64,000 nucleotides of DNA from Hofstenia miamia. Lineage: Eukaryota; Xenacoelomorpha; Acoela. Both the position numbers and the translations under genes were made by a program. The DNA is taken from positions 115,521-179,520 of the forward strand of contig SCFE01000004.1 of assembly GCA_004352715.1 (NCBI GenBank), read 5' to 3'. Of this stretch, positions 13,701 to 24,189 are shown piece by piece (the first letter of the stretch is position 1; each line of letters opens with the position of its first letter). The notes beneath the pieces were generated by a model, which did not search any database, was not told where the DNA came from, and saw only the letters and a program-made list of their open reading frames with translations.

Positions 13701-16700
13701 TAACGGTTGCAAGTGATTCAGTGCAGTGAAACTTTTCAATAGGTTGATACTTTTCTGCCCATAGCAATGTAGTATGAATAGACAATCACACTTTTTTAGA
13801 GTCCTATGAAGACTAACTCAATCTACCTACATTAATCAATCCAAATATCCACTGAAATTTGAAATACTCTTTAATAAACTGAAGAGTCTCTGATTTGTGA
13901 TTCTTATTAGTAATATTTAATAGAGAATTATTTTGTTGCTACATGAACTTAAATTATCATGAATACAATTACTTATTCTGAAATTTTCAATTATTGTCTT
14001 TTCATGATCAATACAAGAAAATTTTTCTTTTAAAAGAGTTACTGTCTCTGCGAAGCATATGATTTTGAAATTTATTTCATTAATTATGAATATATTATTT
14101 ATAAATATTATATTATATTATAGTTATACAAAAATATTTATCTATTAGATTTGATCAGAGGCAAAACTTAATGGTGGGAAAATTAAGTACCATTGATTGG
14201 AATTCATAAAGCAATTATTACAATTTCAAAATGATCATTTATTATTTTTTAAAATTCATTTAATCACCATTACTATAATTATTATGTAATTTTGTAAATT
14301 TGCCTTTACAGAAATAATTTAGTTGAATTTATTAATCAATTGCGCTTTTCAGTGCTACATTTTTATCACTGGTACAGCTAATAGTTCGTTAGATTAAGAA
14401 TACATCAGCTATCTTTTGGATCAATGCTTAAGTATATTTACGTGAATTGTATTGCTTAACCATTTTTAGCGCCATCTGTTCAAAATCTCGTTTTCCAGTA
14501 GTATGTAGCATGATTCAAGAGAATATGAAATTTATGCTTGATTTTGATTGATTGTTATCTGTTACAGTGGAATACTAATACAATTGTAAACCATACCTTG
14601 CCATATTTCATACTTTCAAAAATAATATTTGAAGAATTTGATATGATAAAACAATGAAATTGATTTATTTATCCACTATTATATCAACTTTGAAAATAGC
14701 AATGCATTTTCCATTAATGACCGTAATTAATTTTTTATTTTCACCATTTCCACTAATAGATTTCTTAGAAAATTCCATTAATTTAAAATGAATTGCTGAG
14801 CACCCCTGATGTGATAAATAGTGATTTCAACGATATTGTTTCTTTTCTCACATCTCCATTTTGTTATGATGACTTAGACAAATCTAACATATGGAATTAT
14901 AGCATTGTTGATGTTACAGAAATGCTTGTCTAGTTTTAGTAAATTGTTGTTGAATTTTAAACAACTTCTATTTTAGCATTGGCTGTATGGGACAGTGCTT
15001 CGATATTTTTTGATGGACCCGTTGACACCTTCCAAAGAGCTCAGTTTTTTAATTTGAGCTTCAGTGAATATAATTTTCTTCATCAAATCGGTAATATTTT
15101 AAAGGGTATAGTTCAAGGAGGTGATTATTTCTAAACATGTATTTTATTATTATTGTTCCTAATTATATTGGATTAATATAACAATGTAGACAAAAATAGC
15201 CATCTTCATTAGTTCTTGATGCCTTATGCATATATTACATCGGAAAAATTAATTGGCTTACCCACAAAAAATCCACTTATCTTTTATTGATTCTAGCAAT
15301 TACTAAACAATTTTTTGAACAATTTGAACATATATCAGAGAAAGGTCCGCAGTTTAATGTCAAGGATCCAGACTTGCACAATATCAATTCTTTACGGATC
15401 TGTTAGATGATAAGTTGTCATCAGTTTTCTAAACAGGTTTTTTGCCATATTTGGTCCAATCTGCAGCTCAAATGACTTTTCAAAAATTGATCAACCCTGG
15501 CAATACCTGGCATAGCAGTATGTTCCCCAAAACAGAACTAATACACTAGAAAGACTGCTGGTAGCAAAGGAAATATAGAATGTGCGGGAAAACATCAAAA
15601 TCAATGTTAATTAACCGGGTGGATTAGATTGATGAAAACTTTCTGAAAACAAACCTGGAAATTTTTTCAAAGTTAATTTTTTGCATGGTTAGGTGCTGCA
15701 GCCTGACGTTCATTTATTATTGGAGTGGAACACTGTCTGCATTAGTGCTTTTGAGCCCAACCCAGCCCAGCCTGCCACTCAAATACAGTGATAGTGTGCC
15801 CTTTTATGACACGAGCATGAATTATATAATACTGTAATAATTTGTTTTCAATTGCAATTCAAATTTTCTATTATCTTACGAAACTCTATAAGGTGTTGAT
15901 TTCTTATGAATGTCTACCATATAAATCACAAACCAAAATTAATGCTAAAAAGTTCAAATTATTTTTAGATAAAAAATGGACAATGTTATATTTCTCTTTT
16001 ACACACAGATATTTTACCCAATCAAATAGCCCATTTTAAAATGCAATTTTGACAGATCTTCATTTTACTTATGTGGGTAAATTTCAATGCATAGTTTTAT
16101 TAGAGTTTAGAGTTCATTACACATTTTAGATGTTATCAATGACTGGAGCACAACTGGAGCTGCACATTGGATAGTTGTAATCATTAGCCTCGATCGCTTG
16201 ATTGCTGTTATTTCGCCCTTGGCATACAGAAATTATTTTTCTAGCAATAAATTTGCGTTAAGAATTACTATCGCTGTTGTTATATTCAACTACATTACAG
16301 TTGGATTGATAGGCATGCATGTATTTCATAGTTGTATTCATGGGGCGTGCCATTCAAGACCAGGTTCTCAGCAGCAAATAATTTACATTCTCATGCTTAT
16401 ACAAGGGATAATACCCATGTTCTTAGTGATATTTTGTAACTTTACGATTGGAGCTAAACTTTATTACCTAAGAAAGACTGGTTCGAGGAATTCAACTAAA
16501 AGTGAAATCTTTAAGCTTCTGTTCATTATATCCCTAAGCTTTTCAATATTCATTACAATCAGTGACCTTGCTTATTATTTAACTAAGTATTCTGGTATCA
16601 TTAAGAAATGCTCTCTGATTTACGTGATTTTGGAAGTCGTTGAACACACTACCATTATCATTAACAATGGTGTGAACTTCTTCCTTTATATTCTGCTTGG

Positions 16701-16755
16701 GAAACATTTTCGAAAAAAATTCCTTGGTCTGCTCTGCAAAAGAAACCGTGAATGA
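3326..16755 (+). CDS. Class A (rhodopsin-type) neuropeptide-like GPCR, three exons
   Basis: A seven-helix G-protein-coupled receptor of the plasma membrane, of the invertebrate FMRFamide-receptor-like type; the ligand is unknown. Exons are 3326-3566, 14977-15090 and 16130-16755. Both introns are GT-AG and phase 1, so the joins restore codons GCA and GAT and give 326 residues. Exon 1 has an N-glycosylation-rich N terminus and TM1 ([19 protein letters not shown], with the TM1 Asn). Exon 2 opens with TM2 ([10 protein letters not shown], with the TM2 Asp). Exon 3 carries TM3 with [12 protein letters not shown] in place of the DRY box, then TM4-TM6, and TM7 with NFFLY in place of NPxxY, followed by an FRKKF helix 8. 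The conserved TM3 Cys appears to be His. Met at 3398 is an equally good start. Intron 1 is 11.4 kb and packed with transposons. No internal stop is seen. Confidence 0.85.
3567..5900. other. Start of GPCR intron 1, AT-rich, no gene seen
   Basis: Intronic, with long AT-rich runs. It includes a (TA)n microsatellite at about 5259-5288. No coding or RNA feature could be supported. Confidence 0.5.
5259..5288. repeat. (TA)n microsatellite
   Basis: About 15 uninterrupted TA dinucleotides within GPCR intron 1. Confidence 0.95.
5930..6764 (-). pseudogene. Decayed copy of an uncharacterised, repeat-encoded metazoan protein
   Basis: The minus strand from 6764 reads [19 protein letters not shown], then [16 protein letters not shown], a CxxC...CCxxC zinc-finger-like N-terminal domain. 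After a frame change come [24 protein letters not shown] and an acidic linker. Another frame then gives PHLLNQCD continuing as [20 protein letters not shown], then WNLLQSGV with the W codon mutated to TAG. Further on is [15 protein letters not shown]. From memory, this order of blocks matches a family of uncharacterised proteins highly repeated in arthropod and cnidarian genomes. At least three frameshifts and several stops make it a pseudogene. It lies antisense inside GPCR intron 1. The cellular role of the family is unknown to me. Confidence 0.6.
6920..8560 (-). pseudogene. CR1/L2-like non-LTR retrotransposon, decayed
   Basis: On the minus strand, upstream pieces (about 8450-8040) read [13 protein letters not shown] and CLDISKAFN, the early RT blocks. 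The 7971-7723 frame reads [24 protein letters not shown], and the active-site box has decayed to YAYNT in place of YADDT. The 7349-6934 frames carry the C-terminal tail, including [18 protein letters not shown], the usual end block of CR1/jockey-type ORF2. There are many stops. It sits in GPCR intron 1, antisense to the gene. Confidence 0.8.
9540..10640 (+). pseudogene. Non-LTR retrotransposon RT fragment, decayed
   Basis: Reads [11 protein letters not shown] (RT block with the first catalytic Asp), then [14 protein letters not shown], then a broken SDDTRLYV box. The 10010-10330 frame gives [20 protein letters not shown] and [11 protein letters not shown]. The last part reads [20 protein letters not shown], a typical C-terminal end. 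Frames are interrupted between 9873 and 10010 and after 10330. It is a plus-strand remnant in GPCR intron 1, ending about 60 bases before the (ATT)n at 10702. Confidence 0.8.
10702..10731. repeat. (ATT)n microsatellite at 3' end of R4/Dong copy 1
   Basis: About nine ATT/TAT repeats abutting the 3' end of the minus-strand R4/Dong element. On the element's strand this is a (TAA)n tail or target. Confidence 0.95.
10732..12680 (-). mobile_element. R4/Dong-clade retrotransposon copy 1 (5'-truncated, broken ORF)
   Basis: A minus-strand ORF in four overlapping or adjacent frames (12582-12274, 12264-11758, 11743-11432, 11462-10746) encodes an RT with [23 protein letters not shown] and [10 protein letters not shown]. 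It continues to a CCHC finger ([18 protein letters not shown]) and a restriction-like endonuclease block ([13 protein letters not shown] followed by IDIAVPKD), ending LRLPGNW-stop. RT plus C-terminal endonuclease with TAA flanks is the pattern of R4/Dong elements. Defects include a TGA in place of Ile after KLKETG and frameshifts near 11450 and 11750. It is antisense to the GPCR in intron 1. Confidence 0.9.
12520..12680 (-). repeat. 58 bp direct duplication at truncated 5' end of R4/Dong copy 1
   Basis: The segment around 12525-12581 (ending CTGGTCTATCAACAACTG) is repeated at about 12620-12678. It differs at a few bases and is separated by about 37 bases of element sequence. The outer copy runs straight into ATATTATTAT, a remnant of the ATT target. 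It looks like a template jump or rearrangement during 5' truncation. Confidence 0.7.
12681..14976. other. Remainder of GPCR intron 1, AT-rich, no gene seen
   Basis: Very AT-rich sequence with only short chance ORFs. No transposon signature, RNA gene or conserved protein block was recognised. Confidence 0.5.
14977..15090 (+). CDS. GPCR exon 2 (TM2 and first extracellular loop)
   Basis: The acceptor CTATTTTAG precedes 14977 and the donor GTAATA follows 15090. The exon enters in phase 1 (CA completes Ala) and leaves in phase 1. It reads [11 protein letters not shown], the TM2 block with its conserved Asp, then a loop ending NFLHQI. It is too short for ORF callers and was found by phase matching. 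Confidence 0.85.
15091..16129. other. GPCR intron 2
   Basis: A 1.04 kb GT-AG intron, AT-rich, with no other feature recognised. Confidence 0.8.
16130..16755 (+). CDS. GPCR exon 3 (TM3 to C terminus)
   Basis: The acceptor CATTTTAG is followed by AT, completing Asp. It is open through [19 protein letters not shown] (TM3 and DRY-like box). TM4, an extracellular loop with [12 protein letters not shown]5 ([16 protein letters not shown]), TM6 and TM7 ([17 protein letters not shown]) follow, and a basic tail ends at TGA 16753-16755. Confidence 0.9.
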
Positions 16756-17684
16756 GAATATATTTATTTTAAATTAGCACTGATTTTATAGGGATGGGAT
16801 CTGGATGGTGAATTGCATATACTGACACCGGATAATTCAGATATTTTGACTGTCGGATACCGGATAATATATTGTTCAACTATTACTAGGGCAACCAGAA
16901 ATATGACTTTAAAAAATACAAAACATGACCTTATTTTGATGACAAAATATGACGGAATTTAGTTAAATATGGCTTAAAGTATGATCATCCATTTTACAAA
17001 ATGATCCAATTAAGCAATATAAACCAATGTTCTATTACTGTGAACAAGCTATAAAATAAATCATAAACTCTTACATAATAAAAAGTAAATTTTATAAGGC
17101 AACTGCTTCACTAAATTATAATAACAGCACATAAATGTCTATATATAGGCCATATATTTCTGTCATAAGTTAAAACTTTTCTCAACATAGAGAAACATCA
17201 CTCAACTGCAGCTGATGTTGCTTGACATTTTCGTAACTTAGCATACAATTCCAATTAAAAGTCCATCCCCTTTCCTCTATTACAGCAGTGAAACCGATAT
17301 TTTCTAATCAGGAATTGACATAGGCGATTATTTCACAAGTATCATTTCCAAGATTATTGGTGGGAGAATAACAACATATGGTGGAATTTCAACTCTGTCA
17401 AAAATTGAACAACTTTGATATTTTATGATAGCAGCCTTTATTGAAAGTATTAGATTGTCAACCCTAATATATTTTGCCTGAATACAAATGGCAGAGTTTC
17501 TTCAACACATGTGCCTTGCAAATTCCATGAAATAATAACATATTTTTTCAGCTGCTAGCATATATGGCCAGTCCAAGAAAAGCATTGACCAGTAGGTAAG
17601 TTCAGGTAAAAAATTAGTTAGCAATTAAACTTCACTGGGGTTAGGCCAGGAAATACATTAATTAAAATGAAATGAATATATAAG

Positions 17685-18925
17685 TAGTAAGGTAATGGAC
17701 AGACCCCGTTACATTGGGACTCCCTGAAGTTCTCATAACACCTATGACTATTTGCCATGTGAATGTGAATGAATTCTATTGGAAGCCATCTGGTGACAAT
17801 ATATTTTTGACAAAACTTAATTGAGCAAATTAATTTTTTGACAATATCTTTGAACCAATGTGATGATATTTGATTTCTAGTATTTAGGCAAACTGATATT
17901 TTTAATGGCAAGTTTCACTTAAGACGTGTTTATTGCAAAAATTTTTTAAACATGTAACATGTTAAAGGAAAATAATTGATGGACGCAAAACCCATTTTCA
18001 TTTTCTACTAATATCCAAACACAAATTGGAAAATATTTCACTAAACATAAACACTGAAGGTATATGAAATATAGACTTACATTTTCAAAAACAAGTTAGA
18101 AAATATTCGCCATGCTTAAATATTACAGGCATGTGAAATATAGACTTACATAATAAAGGCAAGTGCATCTTTTGTTTTTTCAAATACATTGCTATTTTTT
18201 ATTGTAAAAAATTCCATACATTTCTTCTAGTGATTAACACAATTGTTGTAATTTAATTTGTTTTAAGAAATCTATACACTACATGCAAAAGGTTACATAT
18301 CTCATTTTCAAATGTGTTGCTATTTTTCATTGTAAAAAATTCCAAATGATATAATCATTAAAATCTGCAATCATTGTAATTTATTTAATTTTTCATGAAA
18401 TCTATACATTACATGCAAAGAGCTACATCTCATTTTTCAAATGCCCTGCTATTTCATTGTACAAAATTCCACACATTCTAATGATTGGCACTCACAATCA
18501 TTGAAATTTATTTCGTTTTTCAGGGGCTATCATTACATGCAAAGATCTACATCTTGTTTTTCAAATGCGCTGCTATTTCATTGTAAAAATTCCATGCAAT
18601 TAATTCATTTTTCACTAATATCCAATATACAAAATTAAAAAATATTTGCCATATTTAAACATTACAGGCATATGAAATATAGACCTACATGATAAAGGCA
18701 ATTGTGTCTTTCATTTTTATAAATACATTGTTATTTTTAATTGTAAAAAATTCCACATGTTTCTAATGATTAATATCTGCAATCATTTTAATTAATTCAT
18801 TTTCACCAATGTTTCCTATCCATAAAGCATTCCATGCATTTAATTCATTTTTCACTAATACAAAATGGGAAAATATTCACCATACTTAAAAACATTACAG
18901 GTGTATGAAATATAGACTTACATGA
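17685..18925 (+). repeat. Left arm of long inverted repeat
   Basis: Starts TATATAAGTAGTAAGGTAATG. It includes CCTATGACTATTTGCCATGTG and several TATGAAATATAGACTTACAT blocks, and pairs in inverse orientation with the right arm at 21490-22205. It is longer than the right arm because of the internal tandem expansion at 18140-18640. Confidence 0.8.
18170..18610 (+). repeat. Tandem ~120 bp repeat, about four units
   Basis: Successive units share TTTTCAAATRCRTTGCTATTT, then CATTGTAAAAAATTCCA, a TAATGATT...CAATCAT core and CATTACATGCAAAGA. Units begin near 18180, 18300, 18430 and 18555 and are diverged. It lies inside the left inverted arm. Confidence 0.7.
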
Positions 18926-21489
18926 TAAAGGCAAATTTGTTTTCTGAATAAATTATACATGCAACATTATTAGTAGGATTTATACATATACATCCTGCTT
19001 TCATTAATACACTATTATGATATTAGTTTTCCACAATGGTCTTTTCTCTGCATTTCTTTGTAGTTTATGCAGATTGTTGGGGAAGTACATGTTTGCTGAC
19101 TGTTTGAATTTATAAAATTAATATTTATGTAGAATTCATTTTTTTGCAGCAATTGGTTGTGATGATAATGATTTTTGAATATTTATTCATTAAATATTTA
19201 ATTCCATGTCTAAAATTTACTGTGAACTTTCCAAACAAGTTTTTGATTTATTAGCAAATTATTAGTGTGTTACTGGGTATAATGATCAGATGTACACCCA
19301 CATTTCATTGTAATTATTAAATTTGCATCTCTTCATGTGATGGTTCAAATATATCATATCTAGAATGGTAATTGATTTAACCATTCAAAGCTTCATGTGT
19401 TTAGTAGTAACATATATTTCATTTTCACAATGAATGACAAATTATCAACACAATAGAAAGCCCTGCTATGTGTTATAAAGTTTTGAAGTCTCTAAAGTAC
19501 ATTAGCATTAATTGAAAACATAATTGGTTTTCAATTCTTATTCTTCTACATGAAGGCAGTGTTATTATAGACAATATCAAATGCTACAACAAATATGGTT
19601 TAAAGCCATTGTACCCTCTAAGACACATTAGCATTAATTGAAAGCATAAATGATTTTTGAATCCCATTTCCTCCACATGGAGAATGTGTTTGAAAACTTG
19701 TTATTACTATAAAAAATATATATACATATGTTTTAGAAGATTTCAATGCATAGAACAAGACATTAAATAATTTCTAAATTTCATTAGCTCTATAATTTTT
19801 ACAAAAAAAGAGAATTTCACATTTCAAAATATAAAATCAACTTACCCAGTAAAGAAACCAACTTTCACAATTAAACTCTATACAAAGACTGACTAGTGCA
19901 TTAAAAACATGTTGTTAAAATGATTGAATTTTCAATATTTCTATGTGCTAATGAGCTTTGCTGAAAATATACATATATTTCTAAAGTTGAAGTTAGCTAA
20001 AAATCAATAATTTTAAGTAAAATATACATGTATGCAAAGAGAAAAAGAAATCTGAGAAGGAAGGAATATGTATTTACACCTTCTAAAATAAAATTACACA
20101 CTAAATTCCAGCACAATACTTGGCTTATAACTGAAATATTTCAGAGGTTTATTCTGACATTGAAGAAACTAAGTTCAATTAACATTTTGAATTTTGTTCC
20201 AGCTCATTGTGCATAGTGTTTAGGAAGGAAAAAATAATTTGTGTTTTGCAAAATATTTTTTCAGCAGACCATATTTTGTCTGATACACATTACAAATTGT
20301 AAACCATACACCAATTTAGAGTTCATAAATAGAAATATATTGTAGACAAGGTTCTTCAGAAACTGTATTTAGGGCACTGACTATTACAGGACATAATTAA
20401 TTCTCATCTATCTTTACCAAACAATGCATGTCAGATGGACGTCCTTTATTGTCTTTTCCTCTTGGCTTTGGTAAATGCCCACATGCTCTGGCTTTAAACA
20501 ACTTTCATAGCTTTTGAATGTGTTTGGTACACACAGCTTTTCTCAACATTCTTGATACCCAAAGAATGAATAAATTTAAAATTAACGTAGATTTATTATT
20601 GAGCTTCAATGTTTCAATGTCTAAACCAATCAAAATAATGTACCATCACTGATATATTGAAGGGTGAAAGAACAAAAGATGAGAGTGTATCCAGCACTTA
20701 ACTATTGAACTTATAAATCAAATTTGTATTGTGTTTTATTCCCTAATACACTGTTCACACACATTTTTATCAGTTTCAAAAGTAAATAATTATAAAATTA
20801 TGTCTTTTAATGTTACTTGTATTTTTTCTTGAATCAAATATGCCTCCATGTTTACAATACTTAGGGAAATTTTTGCAAATATGCTAATTGTTAAGACCTT
20901 TACCATACACTTATGTAAACTATGCATATACATGACTAAAATATTTCTCCAAATATTATGATACATCATAGACTTGATTGGAAACAATGTGATCCCTATT
21001 AAAAATGAGATATAATGTCAGTATGCATTATTAATTAATATTGTTAACATATATAAAAAATTCTCTAACACACACACATGTAAATTCTAAAATTATTCAT
21101 AGTTTGATTATGTGATGTGTGAAAAAACTGCATTCTATAACCATGCCCATATTATTCATGAATTAACCACAGGTTATGACTTATCAATTAGCACCTGTCA
21201 ATCAATTGTCAACAAATATGGCAAATGCTTTTTTTGCTGAGAGATTCCAAAAGAACAAGACAAGAGTCATAACCAAATAAACTGGAAAACATGCAAAGTC
21301 AACAAAAGATGTAACAGTCAGCAAACATGTACATCCCCCAAAAATCTTTATAAACCAAAAAGAAATGCAGAGAAAATACCATTGCATAAAACTAATATCA
21401 TAAAAGTGTATTAATAAAACAGGATGTATATGTATAAATCCTTCTAATAGCATCTCATGTACAATTTATTTAGAAATTGACATTGCATT

Positions 21490-22205
21490 TGTCACTTAAG
21501 ACTATATTTCATATGCCTGTAATGTTTTTAAGTATGGTGAATATTTTCCCATTTTGTATGAGCAAAAATGAATTAAATGCATGGAATGTTTTAAAGATAG
21601 GAAACATTGGCAAAAACAAATAAATTACAATGATAGCAGATATTAATCATTAAAAACATTTGTAATTTTTTAAAATGAAATTAAGCAATGTATTTGAAAA
21701 AAAAGACATAATTGCCTTTATCATATAAGTCTATATTTCATTATGCTTGTAATGTTAAGTATGGCAAATATTTTGTTTTTGAAAATGTAAGTCTATATTT
21801 CATACATATATAGTGTTTATGCTTAGCAAAATATTTTTCCTCTTTGTATTTGGATATTAGCAGAAAATGCAAATGAGTCTTGCATCTATCAATTATTTTC
21901 CTTAAAACATGGTGTTACATGTTTAAGACATTGCTGCAATAAACAAGTCTTAAGTGAAACTTGCCATCAAAAATATCAGTTTGCCTAAATCTTAGAAATA
22001 AAAAATCATCACATTGGTTCAAAGAAATTTTCAAGAAATTAATTTGCTCAATTTAGTTGTCATTAATATTTTGTCACTAGATGCCATCCAATAAAATTCT
22101 TGCACATTCACGTGGCAAATAATCATAGGTGTTACAAAGCTTCAGGGTGTCCCAATGTAATGGGGTCTGTTCATTACCTTACTACTTACATATATTTTAG
22201 GTCAG
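21490..22205 (-). repeat. Right arm of long inverted repeat
   Basis: The reverse complement of the left arm. Shared landmarks are GTGAAACTTGCCAT, AATTAATTTGCTCAATTTA, CATAGGTGTTA and CATTACCTTACTACTTA. Divergence is perhaps 15-20 percent by eye. Confidence 0.8.
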
Positions 22206-22743
22206 ATGTTTTAAAGTAGTCACAATCCAGCATTACTTTTTAAGTTTATTTCTTAATATAATGAAACTATGCCAAACTATGACTTTTATGACATTTCAAC
22301 AACAAATATTCCTGTATTTTCCAAAAATTTTATAACTTCCTTTTTAACTGATCTCAGATCTGAAAACCATCCATTTTAAAGCAGGGTTGCAAAATAGACA
22401 AACAGAAAAAATTATGACTTTTTTCCTTAATTATTAATGAAGATCAACTTCATTTCTCAATTATTATTGATCTCTGCAAATAAAAATGAATAAATATTAA
22501 ATATAATAGTTTACGTCCTGATATGTGAGAAAAACTTATTTTGTTGCATGAAAACTTCCATATTATGTAAAAAATATAGCTTTTCCCCAAAATTCCATTT
22601 TTAAGTTTTGTCTCAGAATATGTTATCTGGTAAAATCTGATAAACAAGGTAATTTTATCAGATACTGGATATCTGAATCTAGTTGTGTAATTGCCTATTT
22701 TATCAGGAACTGGATCTGGATACCGGATTCCTGCACATCTCTA

Positions 22744-24189
22744 GATTTTTTATGTTGTAAGTTCATAGAATTAGTATATTGCATACATTTTAGAATGTAA
22801 TTTGAATTATTTAGTCTTGGAAACCAAAGTCAAGTTTCAAACATTTTCCTTTAATCCTAAAAATATGAACTGGAACTCTGTTTGAAATTTTAAATGCTAC
22901 TATAATTTAAGTTCAAAGCACTGGCAGGGCCATATATGTAGATAACATAAGATTCGAGATTCTTTAACCTTATTCTGTGTAAAAGAGGGTAAATTTTTGT
23001 TAATAGCATTTTTGGATTAAATTTGGCTGAACTTTTCAATGCATTAAATTTAGTTATTCACCTCCTGTGAAAATTTTAAGGTGAAAGCAATTTTTGTCTA
23101 GGAATTATGACCTATTTTGTCAACAGTGATTGAGATATATTTTAATATAGAAATATAAAAACTGCACTGACATCACCATTAATAACTACAAACTAATATG
23201 CTTTAAGTTATTACTTATAATTTCAGTTTTGAATAGAAAAAGATTAAAAGTTGCCCAAAAATAATAACTATTTAAACATAAGCTATTTCTTAGCATTTTT
23301 GCCAATTTTTTTGAAAAAATGTTGACGTCAACAAAATTTCCAGATAAAAAAGTTGTTTTGGAATTTTTTCAAACTTGTTATCCAATAGTATCTTTGTGCC
23401 AAACTTTATGATAATATTACTACTATATCAAAAATATACCTGGGAGTATCTTTATTCCTCTTGTGAAAACAATGTACATAAAAAAGGTTGTGAGGATAGG
23501 GTTAATGTAATTCATAATATTCAATGCACAAAAATTTCTATTTCAGATATCACTGCTGTTTGTAGAATTGTAAGAGATTACATTATAGCTTAGCTTTATA
23601 AATTTTTTCTTTGAAAACCTGTTTATATGATCACTAGAGTGTGACATTTCAAATATATAGCTGTAAAAAGAAAAAATTTTTGCAAGCAAAATATGACTCA
23701 AGTACAAATTATTTTTGCAATGTTTTTGACTCAAAGTCATTATAATGAGGCTAACTAAATTCCTAACTTGAATGCAAAAAAGCACTTATTAGTAAAATTT
23801 ACAATTGGTTTCAATTCTCACACCAATGACTTTTTAAGTTTTGAATGATTCTTAAATCAATCCAAAATACTCAATCTTTGAATTTGATCCTATCACCTGA
23901 CCTGGAGCCACCAAAATTTCTAAGTAGAGTTAGATAACTCATTTGTTACAATAGATTTTTTCTGCCTGTTGCTACACTGATTTGTGACATATTAAATTGC
24001 ATTTAAAGCAATAAATCATTAAATATATTCTAAAGATAAAATACAAAAGACATTTTTTAATGGTTTAATATAATTCAGTTATTTAACCCATTTGTAACTG
24101 ACCCTAAAAGAAAATAATAAAATTTAACTTTTTAGCATATTTCTTTTACTTTTGCTTCAGTTTAGAAATATCCAGAATATAAACCTAAT
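22744..24189. other. AT-rich stretch, no gene seen
   Basis: Only short ORFs of A/T-biased composition (23375-23593 plus, 23785-23543 minus). No recognisable family, RNA or element end. Confidence 0.5.

Larger units (their letters stand above)
16789..22743. mobile_element. ~6 kb AT-rich non-coding element with hAT-like ends and long inverted arms
   Basis: The left end TAGGGATGGGATCTGG and the right end (reverse complement TAGAGATGTGCAGGAATCCGG) are imperfect inverted termini. Both are followed by repeated GGATACCGGAT-like subterminal motifs. The flanks (TGATTTTA and GATTTTTT) are a weak candidate 8 bp target duplication. Inside lies a long inverted repeat: the arm about 17685-18925 is the reverse complement of about 21490-22205. 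A central loop follows that recurs downstream at 26610-28020. No transposase frame is visible; the internal ORFs are short and AT-biased. I infer a large non-autonomous DNA transposon. It begins 34 bp after the GPCR stop codon. Confidence 0.6.

Noticed and set aside
20028-20216. 62-codon Lys-rich ORF
   Set aside because: Not conserved in the paralogous segment at 27960-28010, so probably chance.
21202-21453. 83-codon hydrophobic minus ORF, membrane-protein-like
   Set aside because: The composition is explained by A/T-rich codons, no homologous frame exists in the sister repeat, and there is no start context or neighbours to support it.
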